From JAENVT01 sp963720775 (lineage in GTDB: Bacteria > Actinomycetota > Acidimicrobiia > Acidimicrobiales > Ilumatobacteraceae), in NCBI GenBank assembly GCA_963720775.1, contig CAVRGR010000002.1, forward strand, positions 372,001 to 436,000: 64,000 nucleotides of DNA. Reading direction: 5' to 3'. Below the pieces are notes generated by a model. The model was given only the letters and a program-made list of their open reading frames with translations. It made no database searches and was not told the DNA's origin. Both the position numbers and the translations under genes were made by a program. This document shows, piece by piece, positions 8,051 to 15,867 of this stretch; the first letter of the stretch is position 1; the number at the start of each line of letters is the position of its first letter.

Positions 8051-9652
8051 GTGACGGTCTACGTGCCCGAGGAGTACACGCCCGCCGAGGCCGACACGCT
8101 CCGTCGATACTTCACCAACCTCGACGGGCCGGTGTTTGCCCTGGTCAACCTGCCGGAAGTGGTCAAGGGCGCCCTCTTCGCCCGCTACAGCCGCAGTCCG
8201 AAGAGCCTGCGCCGCCTGTTCCTCGACGAGTTCGTCGGCGATCTCGACATCAGCGGTGACCACAGCGTCGATGCCACGATCGGCCTGGAACGGGCCGAGG
8301 AGCTCTACGAGAAGGTGTTCTTCGAGTACGGCGACGACTCCGTCGCCCAGCTCGGAGGCGTGCATCTCGCCTGCGAGCAGGCATCCAACATTCTCACGAA
8401 GGTGCTCGAGTGGGGCCGGCTGATGAGCTACCTCGAGCAGAGCACCCGCTACATCGCCTACGACTCGCGCATCGGAGGCCGATACCGCTTCTACCGCGAC
8501 CCTGCGGTGCTCTCCAGCCGGTTCGGCACCCGCTACGTGGGCGACATGGACCGTCTGTTCGACACCTATTCGCTGTTGCTCAACAAGGTCACCGAGCATG
8601 TGCGCGTCACGGTCGATCGCAACCCGTCCGACAGCGACTTCGTGTTCCGTCAGGCAACTCGGGCCAAGGCGCTCGACGCGGTGCGCGGCGTGTTGCCGGC
8701 GGCGTCACTGTCGAACGTCGGCATCTACGGCAGCGGTCAGGCGTTCGAGGGTCTCCTGTTGCGCATGCGTGCCCATCCGCTGCCCGAGGCTCGCCACTAT
8801 GCCGACCTGATGTTGCACGAGTTGCGCAAGGTCATACCCAGCTTCCTTCGCCGGGTCGATCTCGCCGACCGCGGCGGTCGGTGGACCAACTACCTCGTCA
8901 CCACGCGCCAGCGCACCGCAGAGCTCGTCGAGACGCTGTTCGGTGGCACGCCCGTCGACATCGCTCCATCCGTGCAACTCGTCGACTGGGATCGTGATGC
9001 CGAAGACAAGTTGCTCGCGGCGATCTGCTACTCACACACCAACCTGCCCGAGAGCCAGTTGATCGAACGGATCCGCTGCCTCGGCCCGACAGAGCGGCTG
9101 GCGTTGATCCGCGCGTATGTCGGCGAGCGCGAGAACCGGCGCCACAAGCCGGGGCGAGCGTTCGAGCGCGTCGACTACCGCTTCGATGTGCTCAGCGACT
9201 ACGGCGCGTTTCGCGATCTTCAGCGCCATCGCCTGCTCACCATCGAGTGGCAGCACCTCACGCCCAACCACGGCTACGTGCGACCGGAGCTGATCGACGA
9301 AGCCGGGATGACCGAGATCTTCGACGACGCCATGGCGCGGTCGGCGGCGTTGTACGACATGCTGAAAGACGAGTTCCCGCAACAAGCGAGCTACGCGGTG
9401 TCGATGGCTTACCGACTGCGTTACTCGATGCAGTTCAACGCCCGCGAGGCCATCCACATGCTGGAGTTGCGTTCCTCACCGCAGGGTCATCCGGCCTATC
9501 GACACATCGCCCTCGAGATGCATCGTCTCATCGGCGAGCAGGCCGGCCATCGGGCCATCGCCGACGCGATGACCCACATGACGATCGAGGCTTCCGAGCT
9601 GGAACGGCTCGATGCCGAGCGTCGCGCCGAGGTGCGCCGCAGTCGATCGTGA
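8051..9652 (+). CDS. two-domain ThyX-like (FAD-dependent thymidylate synthase family) protein
   Basis: A 533-residue protein about twice the usual ThyX length. Both halves resemble ThyX: the first has FFEYGDDSVAQLGG and SYLEQSTRY (E129-Y134), the second has LQRHRLLTIEWQ (R392-H393-R394) and NAREAIHMLELRSSPQGHP. In classical ThyX, RHR-x7-S is one continuous motif. Here the RHR is in the second half while the EQSTRY-like part is in the first, and no half has a complete motif. The start is the GTG at 8051. Thymidylate synthesis is possible, but the split motif makes catalysis uncertain. Confidence 0.75.
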   Translation: MTVYVPEEYTPAEADTLRRYFTNLDGPVFALVNLPEVVKGALFARYSRSPKSLRRLFLDEFVGDLDISGDHSVDATIGLERAEELYEKVFFEYGDDSVAQLGGVHLACEQASNILTKVLEWGRLMSYLEQSTRYIAYDSRIGGRYRFYRDPAVLSSRFGTRYVGDMDRLFDTYSLLLNKVTEHVRVTVDRNPSDSDFVFRQATRAKALDAVRGVLPAASLSNVGIYGSGQAFEGLLLRMRAHPLPEARHYADLMLHELRKVIPSFLRRVDLADRGGRWTNYLVTTRQRTAELVETLFGGTPVDIAPSVQLVDWDRDAEDKLLAAICYSHTNLPESQLIERIRCLGPTERLALIRAYVGERENRRHKPGRAFERVDYRFDVLSDYGAFRDLQRHRLLTIEWQHLTPNHGYVRPELIDEAGMTEIFDDAMARSAALYDMLKDEFPQQASYAVSMAYRLRYSMQFNAREAIHMLELRSSPQGHPAYRHIALEMHRLIGEQAGHRAIADAMTHMTIEASELERLDAERRAEVRRSRS

Positions 9653-9667
9653 GGCCGCACAGCAATT

Positions 9668-9683
9668 TGTGACCGTTGTCACA
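9668..9683. promoter_or_regulatory. CRP/GlxR-type palindromic operator candidate
   Basis: A perfect inverted repeat, TGTGAC-CGTT-GTCACA, matches the CRP-family pattern TGTGA-N6-TCACA used by actinobacterial GlxR/CRP proteins. It lies in the only non-coding gap between the ThyX-like gene and the acidic zinc protein, 85 bases before the latter's ATG. Regulation of the downstream pair is inferred. No CRP gene is in the window. Confidence 0.55.
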
Positions 9684-9767
9684 GATCGTCGGAGCAGGGT
9701 CAGTCGCTGGCCGCCGTAGTATCCCCGCCCGCGCCCAGGGTTACCGCACGACGACGAAGGACGACAG

Positions 9768-10265
9768 ATGGCTGACGACGAAGAAGAGGTGAGCGGGCCC
9801 GACGAGTTCGAAGACGAGTCCGAAGACGAAGAGCCTGCCGAGCTCACCGACGAAGATCTCGACGAAGAGGCGCTGGTCGAAGACGACGAGTTCGGTGAGA
9901 TCGAAGACCCGTTCGATGCCGATGCCGACGTAGATGTCGAAGAAGAAGACGAAGAGGCCGAAAAAGAGGGCCCGGTGCGCAAGTCGGTCTCCGCCGAGGA
10001 GGACGACGATGACGACGACATCATCGCTCCCGACGATGTCGAGGCCGATCTCGACACGATCCTGAAAGATCGGCTGGTTGCCGCCGACGACGAGGGCGGC
10101 GAAGACGAAGAAGACGAGCCGGAAGACCGCAGCGAGTCGAGCGACCGACTCCAGCCGAAACGAGCCGACGAACAACTCTGTCCGAGTTGCTTCCTGCTGG
10201 TGCGCAACAGCGCGCCGATCTGCCCCGTCGGCGACGACGAGTGCCCGCTGTTCAGCAAGCGCTGA
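9768..10265 (+). CDS. acidic DUF4193-like protein with C-terminal zinc ribbon
   Basis: A 165-residue protein whose first 130 residues are very rich in Asp and Glu. A segment DVEADLDTILKDRLV (about 92-106) precedes a C-terminal CPSC-x10-C-x6-C cluster within QLCPSCFLLV. This arrangement resembles the actinobacterial DUF4193 family, which has an acidic body and a terminal Cys-pair motif. Function unknown; the cysteines probably bind zinc. The stop codon overlaps the start of the GNAT gene by one base (TGATG), and a CRP-like palindrome lies upstream. Confidence 0.75.
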   Translation: MADDEEEVSGPDEFEDESEDEEPAELTDEDLDEEALVEDDEFGEIEDPFDADADVDVEEEDEEAEKEGPVRKSVSAEEDDDDDDIIAPDDVEADLDTILKDRLVAADDEGGEDEEDEPEDRSESSDRLQPKRADEQLCPSCFLLVRNSAPICPVGDDECPLFSKR

Positions 10266-10705
10266 TGAACGAGGTCGTGCGTCGCGCCGAGCCGGCCGAC
10301 GCAGCCCAACTCCACCAACTCGAAGCCGAGGCGCGTCATCAGCTCATCGAGCAGCGCGGCGGAGCCGCGCTGCTCGCCGAGCAACCTCCGGTCGGCGATT
10401 GGGGCCTGGCGATCCAAGATCACACGCGGTGGATCGGTGTGGCCGTGCTCGATGACTTCGTGGTCGGCTATCTCGAACTGGCGCTCAGCGGCGAAATCGC
10501 CGTGGTGCGTCAGGTGTACGTGCAGCCAGAGGCTCGTGAGCTCGGCTTCGGAGACGGCCTGCTCGACGCAGCACGTCGTGAGGCGCAACGCCACGGTTCG
10601 ATCGCGCTCGAGGGATTTGCCCTTCCTGGCGATCGCAACACGAAGAACCTGTTCGAGCGGGCCGGTATCACTGCTCGCAAGATCATCGTGTCGACGCGGC
10701 TCTAG
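10265..10705 (+). CDS. GNAT family N-acetyltransferase
   Basis: A 146-residue single-domain acetyltransferase. The strand-loop-helix VVRQVYVQPEARELGFGDGLLDAARREA (about residues 80-107) is the acetyl-CoA binding motif A of the GNAT fold, although the usual R-x-x-G-x-G/A is altered to E-LGFGDG. The final part GDRNTKNLFERAGI is the typical C-terminal helix. The start is the ATG overlapping the preceding stop by one base. Acceptor substrate unknown. Confidence 0.82.
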   Translation: MNEVVRRAEPADAAQLHQLEAEARHQLIEQRGGAALLAEQPPVGDWGLAIQDHTRWIGVAVLDDFVVGYLELALSGEIAVVRQVYVQPEARELGFGDGLLDAARREAQRHGSIALEGFALPGDRNTKNLFERAGITARKIIVSTRL

Positions 10706-10708
10706 CCG

Positions 10709-11494
10709 TCATCTGGCCTTCCAGTTCGGGGGCCGCTTCTCGATGAACGCGGTGAGCCCTTCCTTGGTGTCCTCCGACGCGAGGATCTCGCCGAAGGCGT
10801 CGTTGGTCATCTTCTTCAAGGTCTCTTCGTCTTCGTACGCCGACGCCAGTACCACCTTGCGACTGGCCCACACGGCCAGGGGAGCCGCTGCGCAAATCTG
10901 CTCGGCGAGCGACAGCGCCGCGTCGACCGCATTCCCTGGCTCGACGAGCCGGTTCACCAGACCGAGGTCGTAGGCCCGTTGTGCCGGAAGGGGCTCGCCG
11001 GTGAGAATCATCTCCAGGGCCGGACCGCGGCCGATGGCCTGTGGCAGACGGAACAAGCCGCCTGCACCGGCGACGAGGTTGCGCTTCACCTCGGCGAGCC
11101 CGAACGACGAGCGAGTGGTGGCAACCACCAGATCGGCGGTGAGCACGATCTCGCATCCGCCGGCGGTGGCCAGACCGTCGACGGCGACGATCACCGGTTT
11201 GCGACGATCGCGGTAGACGAAGCCGGCGAAACCTCCACGCTTGGTGTTGAGGGCCCCGGCCTGCCCTGAGTTGATGGCCTTGAGGTCGGCACCGGCGCAG
11301 AAGACCGGGCGTTCTTGGCCATCGGTGTTGGCGCTGAGGACGCCTACCCACACCTCCGGGTCGTCCTCGAGCCGATCGATCGCCGCTTCGAGCCCGGCGG
11401 CCACGTCTCCGTTGACGGCGTTGCGGGCTTCGGGCCGGTTGAGCGTGATCAGGCCGATGCGGCCGCGGGCTTCGTAGAGAACGATGTCGGACAT
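10709..11494 (-). CDS. enoyl-CoA hydratase/isomerase (crotonase) family protein
   Basis: A 261-residue crotonase. It has LNRPEARNAVN near residue 18, the first oxyanion-hole segment VFCAGADLKAI at about 64-74, and VDGLATAGGCEIVLTADLVVA at about 104-124 with the second oxyanion glycine. A Glu in GLAEVKRNLVAGAGG is placed like a catalytic glutamate of hydratases. It would act on an acyl-CoA in fatty acid or side-chain catabolism. It is convergent with the GNAT gene (3-base gap). It follows the 546-residue low-complexity gene on the same strand. Confidence 0.9.
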   Translation of the reverse strand: MSDIVLYEARGRIGLITLNRPEARNAVNGDVAAGLEAAIDRLEDDPEVWVGVLSANTDGQERPVFCAGADLKAINSGQAGALNTKRGGFAGFVYRDRRKPVIVAVDGLATAGGCEIVLTADLVVATTRSSFGLAEVKRNLVAGAGGLFRLPQAIGRGPALEMILTGEPLPAQRAYDLGLVNRLVEPGNAVDAALSLAEQICAAAPLAVWASRKVVLASAYEDEETLKKMTNDAFGEILASEDTKEGLTAFIEKRPPNWKAR

Positions 11495-11556
11495 GACGCC
11501 GACTGTACGTGCAGCCCCGAGGTACCAGCTATTCCGGGCAGGCCGGGACAGATCGG

Positions 11557-13197
11557 TTAGGGCTCCGGCGGCGTGTCTTCGGCCGGGACTGCTTCCGCCG
11601 GTTCGTCAGCGACCGGCGTTGGTTCGATAGGTGCGACCTCGACCGGTGCGACCTCGACCGGTGCGACCTCGACCGGTGCGACCTCGACCGGTGCGACCTC
11701 GACCGGGGTGGCTGCCGGTTCAGCAGCGGGCACTTCCTCGGCCTTTACAGCGGCGGCTTCTGTGACGGCCTCGGCAACGGGCGCTTCCTCTGGCGCCGCC
11801 GGAGGTGCGGCGGCCACCGTGGCAGGGGGCTTAGGAGGCCGCGGGGGAGCGGCCTTGGCGGGCTTCTTCGTCGGCGCCGGCCGAGTCGGTCGTAGCGGTT
11901 TGGGCGCCGAAGCACCCGCGCGGATCTCGATGTCGAACAGCGCGGCGATCTGGGGTAGGAGCGGGCCAACTCGCTTGACGGTCGCCAGCAGCTCGTCGTT
12001 GACCTGGGTCGGTTTGGTCGCTGGCTGCACCTGGGCGCGCACCGGCGAGAAGGCGGCGGCCTCGAGCACCGCAACCCAGCGGTCGGCAAACGCGTCGGCA
12101 GTGAGGTTGCCCGTGGTAGCCGCGGCCAGTTTGGCGGCGAGCTCAGCGGGAAAGCGGATCCCGGCCTTCGGCGGCTGCGACGACAACTTGAGGGCGCGGA
12201 TGACCCTGCCGACACCGATGGCTGCGTCGATGTCTTCGAACCACAGAGCCAGCTCGTGTTCCTGCTTGGTCAGCAGGGCGGCCTTCAGCTCGGCGGCCAC
12301 TGCCCGAGTCGTTTCGTCGCGAGCCACCATCGGGTCTTCGCCGGCAGCGACGACGCTGCGCAGGTCGCGCAGATCGAGCTCTTCGATCTCTGCCTTCGCC
12401 GCGTCGGCACGATCGAGCCACTCGGCGACGCGCAGCATCGGCAGGAGCTGCTCGGCCATCGAGAGGAGCCCACCGGCAGGCACCTCCGGCTTGCCTTCTG
12501 CCTTGAGTCGAGCGTTCTGTTCGTTGACTGCTTGGCGAACCGCGGGGATACCTCCCTGCAGGGCGCGTTCGGCAACGGGCCGTTGCTCTTCTGGAAGTTC
12601 GGCGAGCACGGCGGTGCGATGCGCCCGACCTGGCCTGAGGCGCTTCGGTTTCGGGCGCTGGGGCAGTTCTGGCGGCGCTGTGAAGCTGGGGCGGGAACGC
12701 CGTTCCGGACGCGGCCCACGATCCGGACGGGTCGAGCCGCCCGTGCGGTCTGCGGCCGTTCGCTCCCCGCCGGGCCGCGGGCCGTGTCCGGTCTCGCCGT
12801 CACGTCGCGGCGGTCGAGCGGAGTCGCGGCGTGGCCGTCGGTCTCCTTCTCCGCCGTCGCGTCGCGGTGGACGGTCACCGCGGTCGCCTCGACCACCGCG
12901 GTCGTTGCGATCCCGCTTGGCCAGCTGTTGTGTCACTGCTTCGAACGGCTTCTCGCTCTCGATCATGTCGAGCAAGCCGGCCTTTGCCGCCTTCTCCTTG
13001 GCCGATGCCACGGAAAGGATCGTGATGCCTTCGAGCTCGACCTCGGCATCCGCCTTCAGCACCGACCCGGTCTTCGCGTCGGCAGGCAGCAGGGAACCGT
13101 CGAGCACGCCCCGTGGCTCACGGGCGCCGGCCACACGCCAGGTCCACGTCCCGTCTGGACGCGCGCTGGTGAGCTCGATCTCGATCCTTCGGGGCAT
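11557..13197 (-). CDS. uncharacterised low-complexity protein with Arg/Gly/Asp-rich and VEVAP-repeat regions
   Basis: A 546-residue protein of unknown function. Residues 1-90 form a compact domain (beta-rich, containing DGTWTWRVAGAREPRGVLDG). Residues 95-180 are rich in Arg, Asp and Gly with repeated RGDR/PPRRDG motifs, similar to RNA-binding disordered regions. Residues 190-430 are predicted helical and ordered. The tail is Pro/Ala/Glu-rich with five VEVAP repeats near 505-530. The frame is supported by base composition and the ordered parts. The RGG-like region suggests nucleic-acid binding, which is inference only. Confidence 0.75.
   Translation of the reverse strand: MPRRIEIELTSARPDGTWTWRVAGAREPRGVLDGSLLPADAKTGSVLKADAEVELEGITILSVASAKEKAAKAGLLDMIESEKPFEAVTQQLAKRDRNDRGGRGDRGDRPPRRDGGEGDRRPRRDSARPPRRDGETGHGPRPGGERTAADRTGGSTRPDRGPRPERRSRPSFTAPPELPQRPKPKRLRPGRAHRTAVLAELPEEQRPVAERALQGGIPAVRQAVNEQNARLKAEGKPEVPAGGLLSMAEQLLPMLRVAEWLDRADAAKAEIEELDLRDLRSVVAAGEDPMVARDETTRAVAAELKAALLTKQEHELALWFEDIDAAIGVGRVIRALKLSSQPPKAGIRFPAELAAKLAAATTGNLTADAFADRWVAVLEAAAFSPVRAQVQPATKPTQVNDELLATVKRVGPLLPQIAALFDIEIRAGASAPKPLRPTRPAPTKKPAKAAPPRPPKPPATVAAAPPAAPEEAPVAEAVTEAAAVKAEEVPAAEPAATPVEVAPVEVAPVEVAPVEVAPVEVAPIEPTPVADEPAEAVPAEDTPPEP
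11631..11705 (-). repeat. five perfect tandem 15-bp repeats encoding VEVAP
   Basis: The 15-bp unit GGTGCGACCTCGACC is repeated five times without a mismatch. Because the unit is a multiple of three, copy-number changes alter the protein tail by five residues without shifting the frame. A diverged sixth unit (encoding IEP) flanks the array. Confidence 0.95.
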
Positions 13198-13288
13198 AGG
13201 CCAGCAACGGTATCTGGTGCGAGCGACTTCGCTCCACCGTGAGGCGCAGTTGCCACTACGCCGCGCCCGCTCAGTACGGTGGGAGGCC

Positions 13289-13807
13289 GTGCCAATCTAT
13301 GCCCTCGGCGATCTTGTCCCCTCGATTCACAGCGACGCGTACGTGCATCCCGACGCTGTCGTGATCGGCGCGGTGACCATCGGCGCGCAGAGCTCGGTAT
13401 GGCCTGGTGCCGTGCTGCGCGGCGACGACGGTGAGATCACGATCGGCGAACGCACGAGCGTGCAGGACAACTGCGTGCTGCACACGACAACGGATCGAGC
13501 GACGGTGGTAGGTGACGATTGCGTGATCGGTCACATGGTGCATCTCGAGGCATGCACGATCGAGCCGTGGTGCCTCATCGGCAATGGTTCTATCGTGTTG
13601 CACAGGGCCATCATCCACAGCTGGGCGATCGTTGCGGCGAACGCGGTCGTGCTCGACGACACGATCGTGCCATCGGGCGCGTTGGCAGTGGGCACGCCCG
13701 CCGTCATCAAGGAAGGCCGTGTTCGCCGCGAACAGATCGAACATGGTGTGGCCGTGTACGTGGAGCGGGCCGAGAAGTTCCGCACACAGTTGCGACGTAT
13801 TCATTGA
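13289..13807 (+). CDS. gamma carbonic anhydrase family protein
   Basis: A 172-residue left-handed beta-helix protein with hexapeptide repeats (VIGAVTIGAQSSVWPGAVLRGD). The three zinc-ligand histidines of the gamma-CA family are visible: one in VLHTTTD and two in GHMVHLEAC. Its size matches the PaaY/YrdA/CaiE group, whose members are carbonic anhydrases or thioesterase-like. The GTG at 13289 gives the expected PIYALGD N-terminus. The stop overlaps the prmA start by one base, so the two are translationally coupled. Confidence 0.88.
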   Translation: MPIYALGDLVPSIHSDAYVHPDAVVIGAVTIGAQSSVWPGAVLRGDDGEITIGERTSVQDNCVLHTTTDRATVVGDDCVIGHMVHLEACTIEPWCLIGNGSIVLHRAIIHSWAIVAANAVVLDDTIVPSGALAVGTPAVIKEGRVRREQIEHGVAVYVERAEKFRTQLRRIH

Positions 13808-14640
13808 TGCTCGCTCTCGTGGTGTCGGTTGCGGAGGCCGATGTCGAGTTGGCCTCCGACGTGTTGTGGTCGCTCGGAGTCGTTGCCGTCGAAGAGCGAG
13901 CCGCTGCCGGCGTTGTCGAACTGTGGACCTCGCTCGGCGACGACGTGCCGTTGGCAACCGCTGCGTTGGCCGAGCTGATGACTCCATGGAGTTGGCGGTT
14001 CGTCGAGGTCGACGAATCGGTTGCCGACACCTGGCGCAACCACGTTCAGCCGGTGTGGATCGACATCGACCTGGTGATCTGCCCGGCATGGGTTCCGTTC
14101 GATGCCCCCGGCGTGACGACAGTGACCATCGAACCGGGTTCGACGTTCGGACTCGGCGACCATCCGACGACGATCCTGTCGTTGCGCGCGCTGCGGGCTG
14201 CCCTCGCGACGAGGCAGGGAGCGACGGTGCTCGATGTCGGCTGTGGATCGGGAGTTCTGGCGATCGCTGCCTGTTTGCTTGGAGCGTCCCACGCAACGGC
14301 GATCGACATCTCTCCCGCGTCGGTTGCGGTCACGCTGGCCAACGCAACCGCCAATGGGGTGGCCGGTCGAGTGGACGTGTCGACAACGCCATTGGCAGAG
14401 GTCGATGGGCACTACGACATCGTGGTCGCCAACATCCTCGCCCCGACGTTGATCGAGTTGGCCGCCGATCTGTGCCGACTTGTCGCGACGTCGGGGGCTC
14501 TCATTCTCAGCGGCGTTCTCGTCGATCGGCACGAACACGTCGAAGATGCACTGCTGCCGTTCCGGAGAACGAGTCGCACCACCCTCGACGCTTGGGCTGC
14601 ACTCACGTTCGTGCCCGATCTAGATCGGCAGCAATCGTGA
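13807..14640 (+). CDS. prmA: ribosomal protein L11 methyltransferase PrmA
   Basis: A 277-residue SAM-dependent methyltransferase. The N-terminal alpha/beta domain is short. The family signature PGSTFGLGDHPTT precedes the SAM loop VLDVGCGSGVLAIAA near residue 141, and VVANILAPTLIELA corresponds to the motif IV region of PrmA. PrmA trimethylates ribosomal protein L11. The start ATG overlaps the previous stop (TGATG), and its own stop overlaps the next gene's GTG start (GTGA). Confidence 0.88.
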   Translation: MLALVVSVAEADVELASDVLWSLGVVAVEERAAAGVVELWTSLGDDVPLATAALAELMTPWSWRFVEVDESVADTWRNHVQPVWIDIDLVICPAWVPFDAPGVTTVTIEPGSTFGLGDHPTTILSLRALRAALATRQGATVLDVGCGSGVLAIAACLLGASHATAIDISPASVAVTLANATANGVAGRVDVSTTPLAEVDGHYDIVVANILAPTLIELAADLCRLVATSGALILSGVLVDRHEHVEDALLPFRRTSRTTLDAWAALTFVPDLDRQQS

Positions 14641-15107
14641 CAACGACGCCTCTCCAACCAAGATGGCTCGTTCTTGTCGCGGTCATGGCAGCGTGCGCAG
14701 TGCTGTTCGCGTTCGTCATCTCACCTCGCACGGCACTGTTCTGGTACGTCTTCCCGCTCTTCGGTCTGGGTGGCTGCTACCTCGTCCAGTTCCGTTCGCA
14801 ACTCGCACTTCGATGGAAGGTCGCCTTCGCGACAACTGCGGTCTTGAGTGCCGTCGCATTGGGCCTTGACTGGCCGTTCTCCGGTCACGTCCTGTGGAAC
14901 GTCCTCTTCATCGGACACGCGTGGACCACTGGCAAACGTCGCACGGCATGGATGACGCTGCTGCTCGTGTCGCTGGTCTACCTCTTCGCGATGAAGGTCG
15001 CGTTCCAGACCAGCCGCGACGTGGCGGGCGCTTTCGTATCGATCGCTGTTGCCGTGATCGCTCTGCTAGCTCTCGTCGACCGATCTCATTTCACCAGTTC
15101 GAGTTGA
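14637..15107 (+). CDS. small integral membrane protein, unknown function
   Basis: A 156-residue protein with five hydrophobic segments: WLVLVAVMAACAVLFAFVI, ALFWYVFPLFGLGG, VAFATTAVLSAVALGL, TAWMTLLLVSLVYLFAM and AGAFVSIAVAVIALLALV. The GTG start overlaps the prmA stop by four bases, which supports coupled translation. The 3' end overlaps the convergent DinB-like gene by 22 bases. No family recognised. Confidence 0.7.
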   Translation: MTTTPLQPRWLVLVAVMAACAVLFAFVISPRTALFWYVFPLFGLGGCYLVQFRSQLALRWKVAFATTAVLSAVALGLDWPFSGHVLWNVLFIGHAWTTGKRRTAWMTLLLVSLVYLFAMKVAFQTSRDVAGAFVSIAVAVIALLALVDRSHFTSSS

Positions 15108-15802
15108 GCGAGGTCGCGAATGGCGTATCGATTGTGCCAGAACTCCTCCTCGAAGACGGTGTAGATGCACTCCTGGACTGGGTTCGTGCCGTTCTCGAGC
15201 ACGTCGACGGGGTGCGTGAAGTCGGTCGTAGCAACCGATCCGAGGTAGTCGCGAAAGCTGGTGGCCCGAACCGCGCGAACGGCGAGGGCGTCTGCAACAG
15301 ATGGCGTCAGGCCGTAGTCGAGGCCTGGCCACGGGAAGCCGACCGAGCCGCTGTTCGGCAACCCCATCGGGTGGAAGCCTTCGCCGAGGATCGGCGCGGT
15401 GAACCACTTGTCCATCGCGAAGATGAGATGTCGCAGCGTTTGCACGAACGACCACTCGTCGTTGACTGACTGATGCAACAGGTCTTCGGGAAGAGCTGCG
15501 GCCCGCGTGACCGTCTTCGCCCATTCGCCTTCCAGCGCCGCCCACGTCGCCTGCATGTCCTCCGGGTTCGTCGGACGGAGCATGGCGCGCAGCGGGTACC
15601 ACGGATCGCGCTCGTTCACGTATGCCGTGACGTCGACCCCGTTGATCACAACCCTGTCGACCAGCGCGTCGATGTCGACGTCGACGAGCCAGGCGTGACT
15701 GATCGTCGCCTTGGTGAGGTTGACGTCGCGGAAACGGGCGCCGCTGAGGTCGGCGCCCCAGAACACGGCTCCCGCAAGATCTCCTTCGAACGCTTCCGGC
15801 AT
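15086..15802 (-). CDS. pentapeptide-repeat and DinB-like domain protein
   Basis: A 238-residue protein. The first 50 residues show pentapeptide-repeat pattern (AVFWGADLSGARFRDVNLTKA). The remainder is a DinB-like helical bundle: SVNDEWSFVQTLRHLIFAMDKWF contains one of the conserved histidines, and EEFWHNRYA near the C-terminus supplies another. The ATG at 15802 is preferred because GGGAGG lies just before it; the frame is open to 15952 with another ATG at 15814. DinB-fold proteins are often metal-dependent thiol transferases; substrate unknown. Confidence 0.75.
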   Translation of the reverse strand: MPEAFEGDLAGAVFWGADLSGARFRDVNLTKATISHAWLVDVDIDALVDRVVINGVDVTAYVNERDPWYPLRAMLRPTNPEDMQATWAALEGEWAKTVTRAAALPEDLLHQSVNDEWSFVQTLRHLIFAMDKWFTAPILGEGFHPMGLPNSGSVGFPWPGLDYGLTPSVADALAVRAVRATSFRDYLGSVATTDFTHPVDVLENGTNPVQECIYTVFEEEFWHNRYAIRDLAQLELVK

Positions 15803-15867
15803 GCTGCCTCCCATCGCCCAGCCGCCATTCGGCGCCCAGTTTCCACAAGTCTGCAGGATCGCTGCCT

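Noticed and set aside
6770..8599. 609-codon minus-strand open frame
   Set aside because: It is antisense to the M20 amidohydrolase and ThyX-like genes, which have clear family motifs. Its own translation has no recognisable domain.
11573..13807. Long plus-strand open frame (744 codons) opposite the low-complexity protein
   Set aside because: Only its last 172 codons (from 13289) match a family, the gamma carbonic anhydrases. The part before is antisense low-complexity Ser/Ala/Thr sequence.
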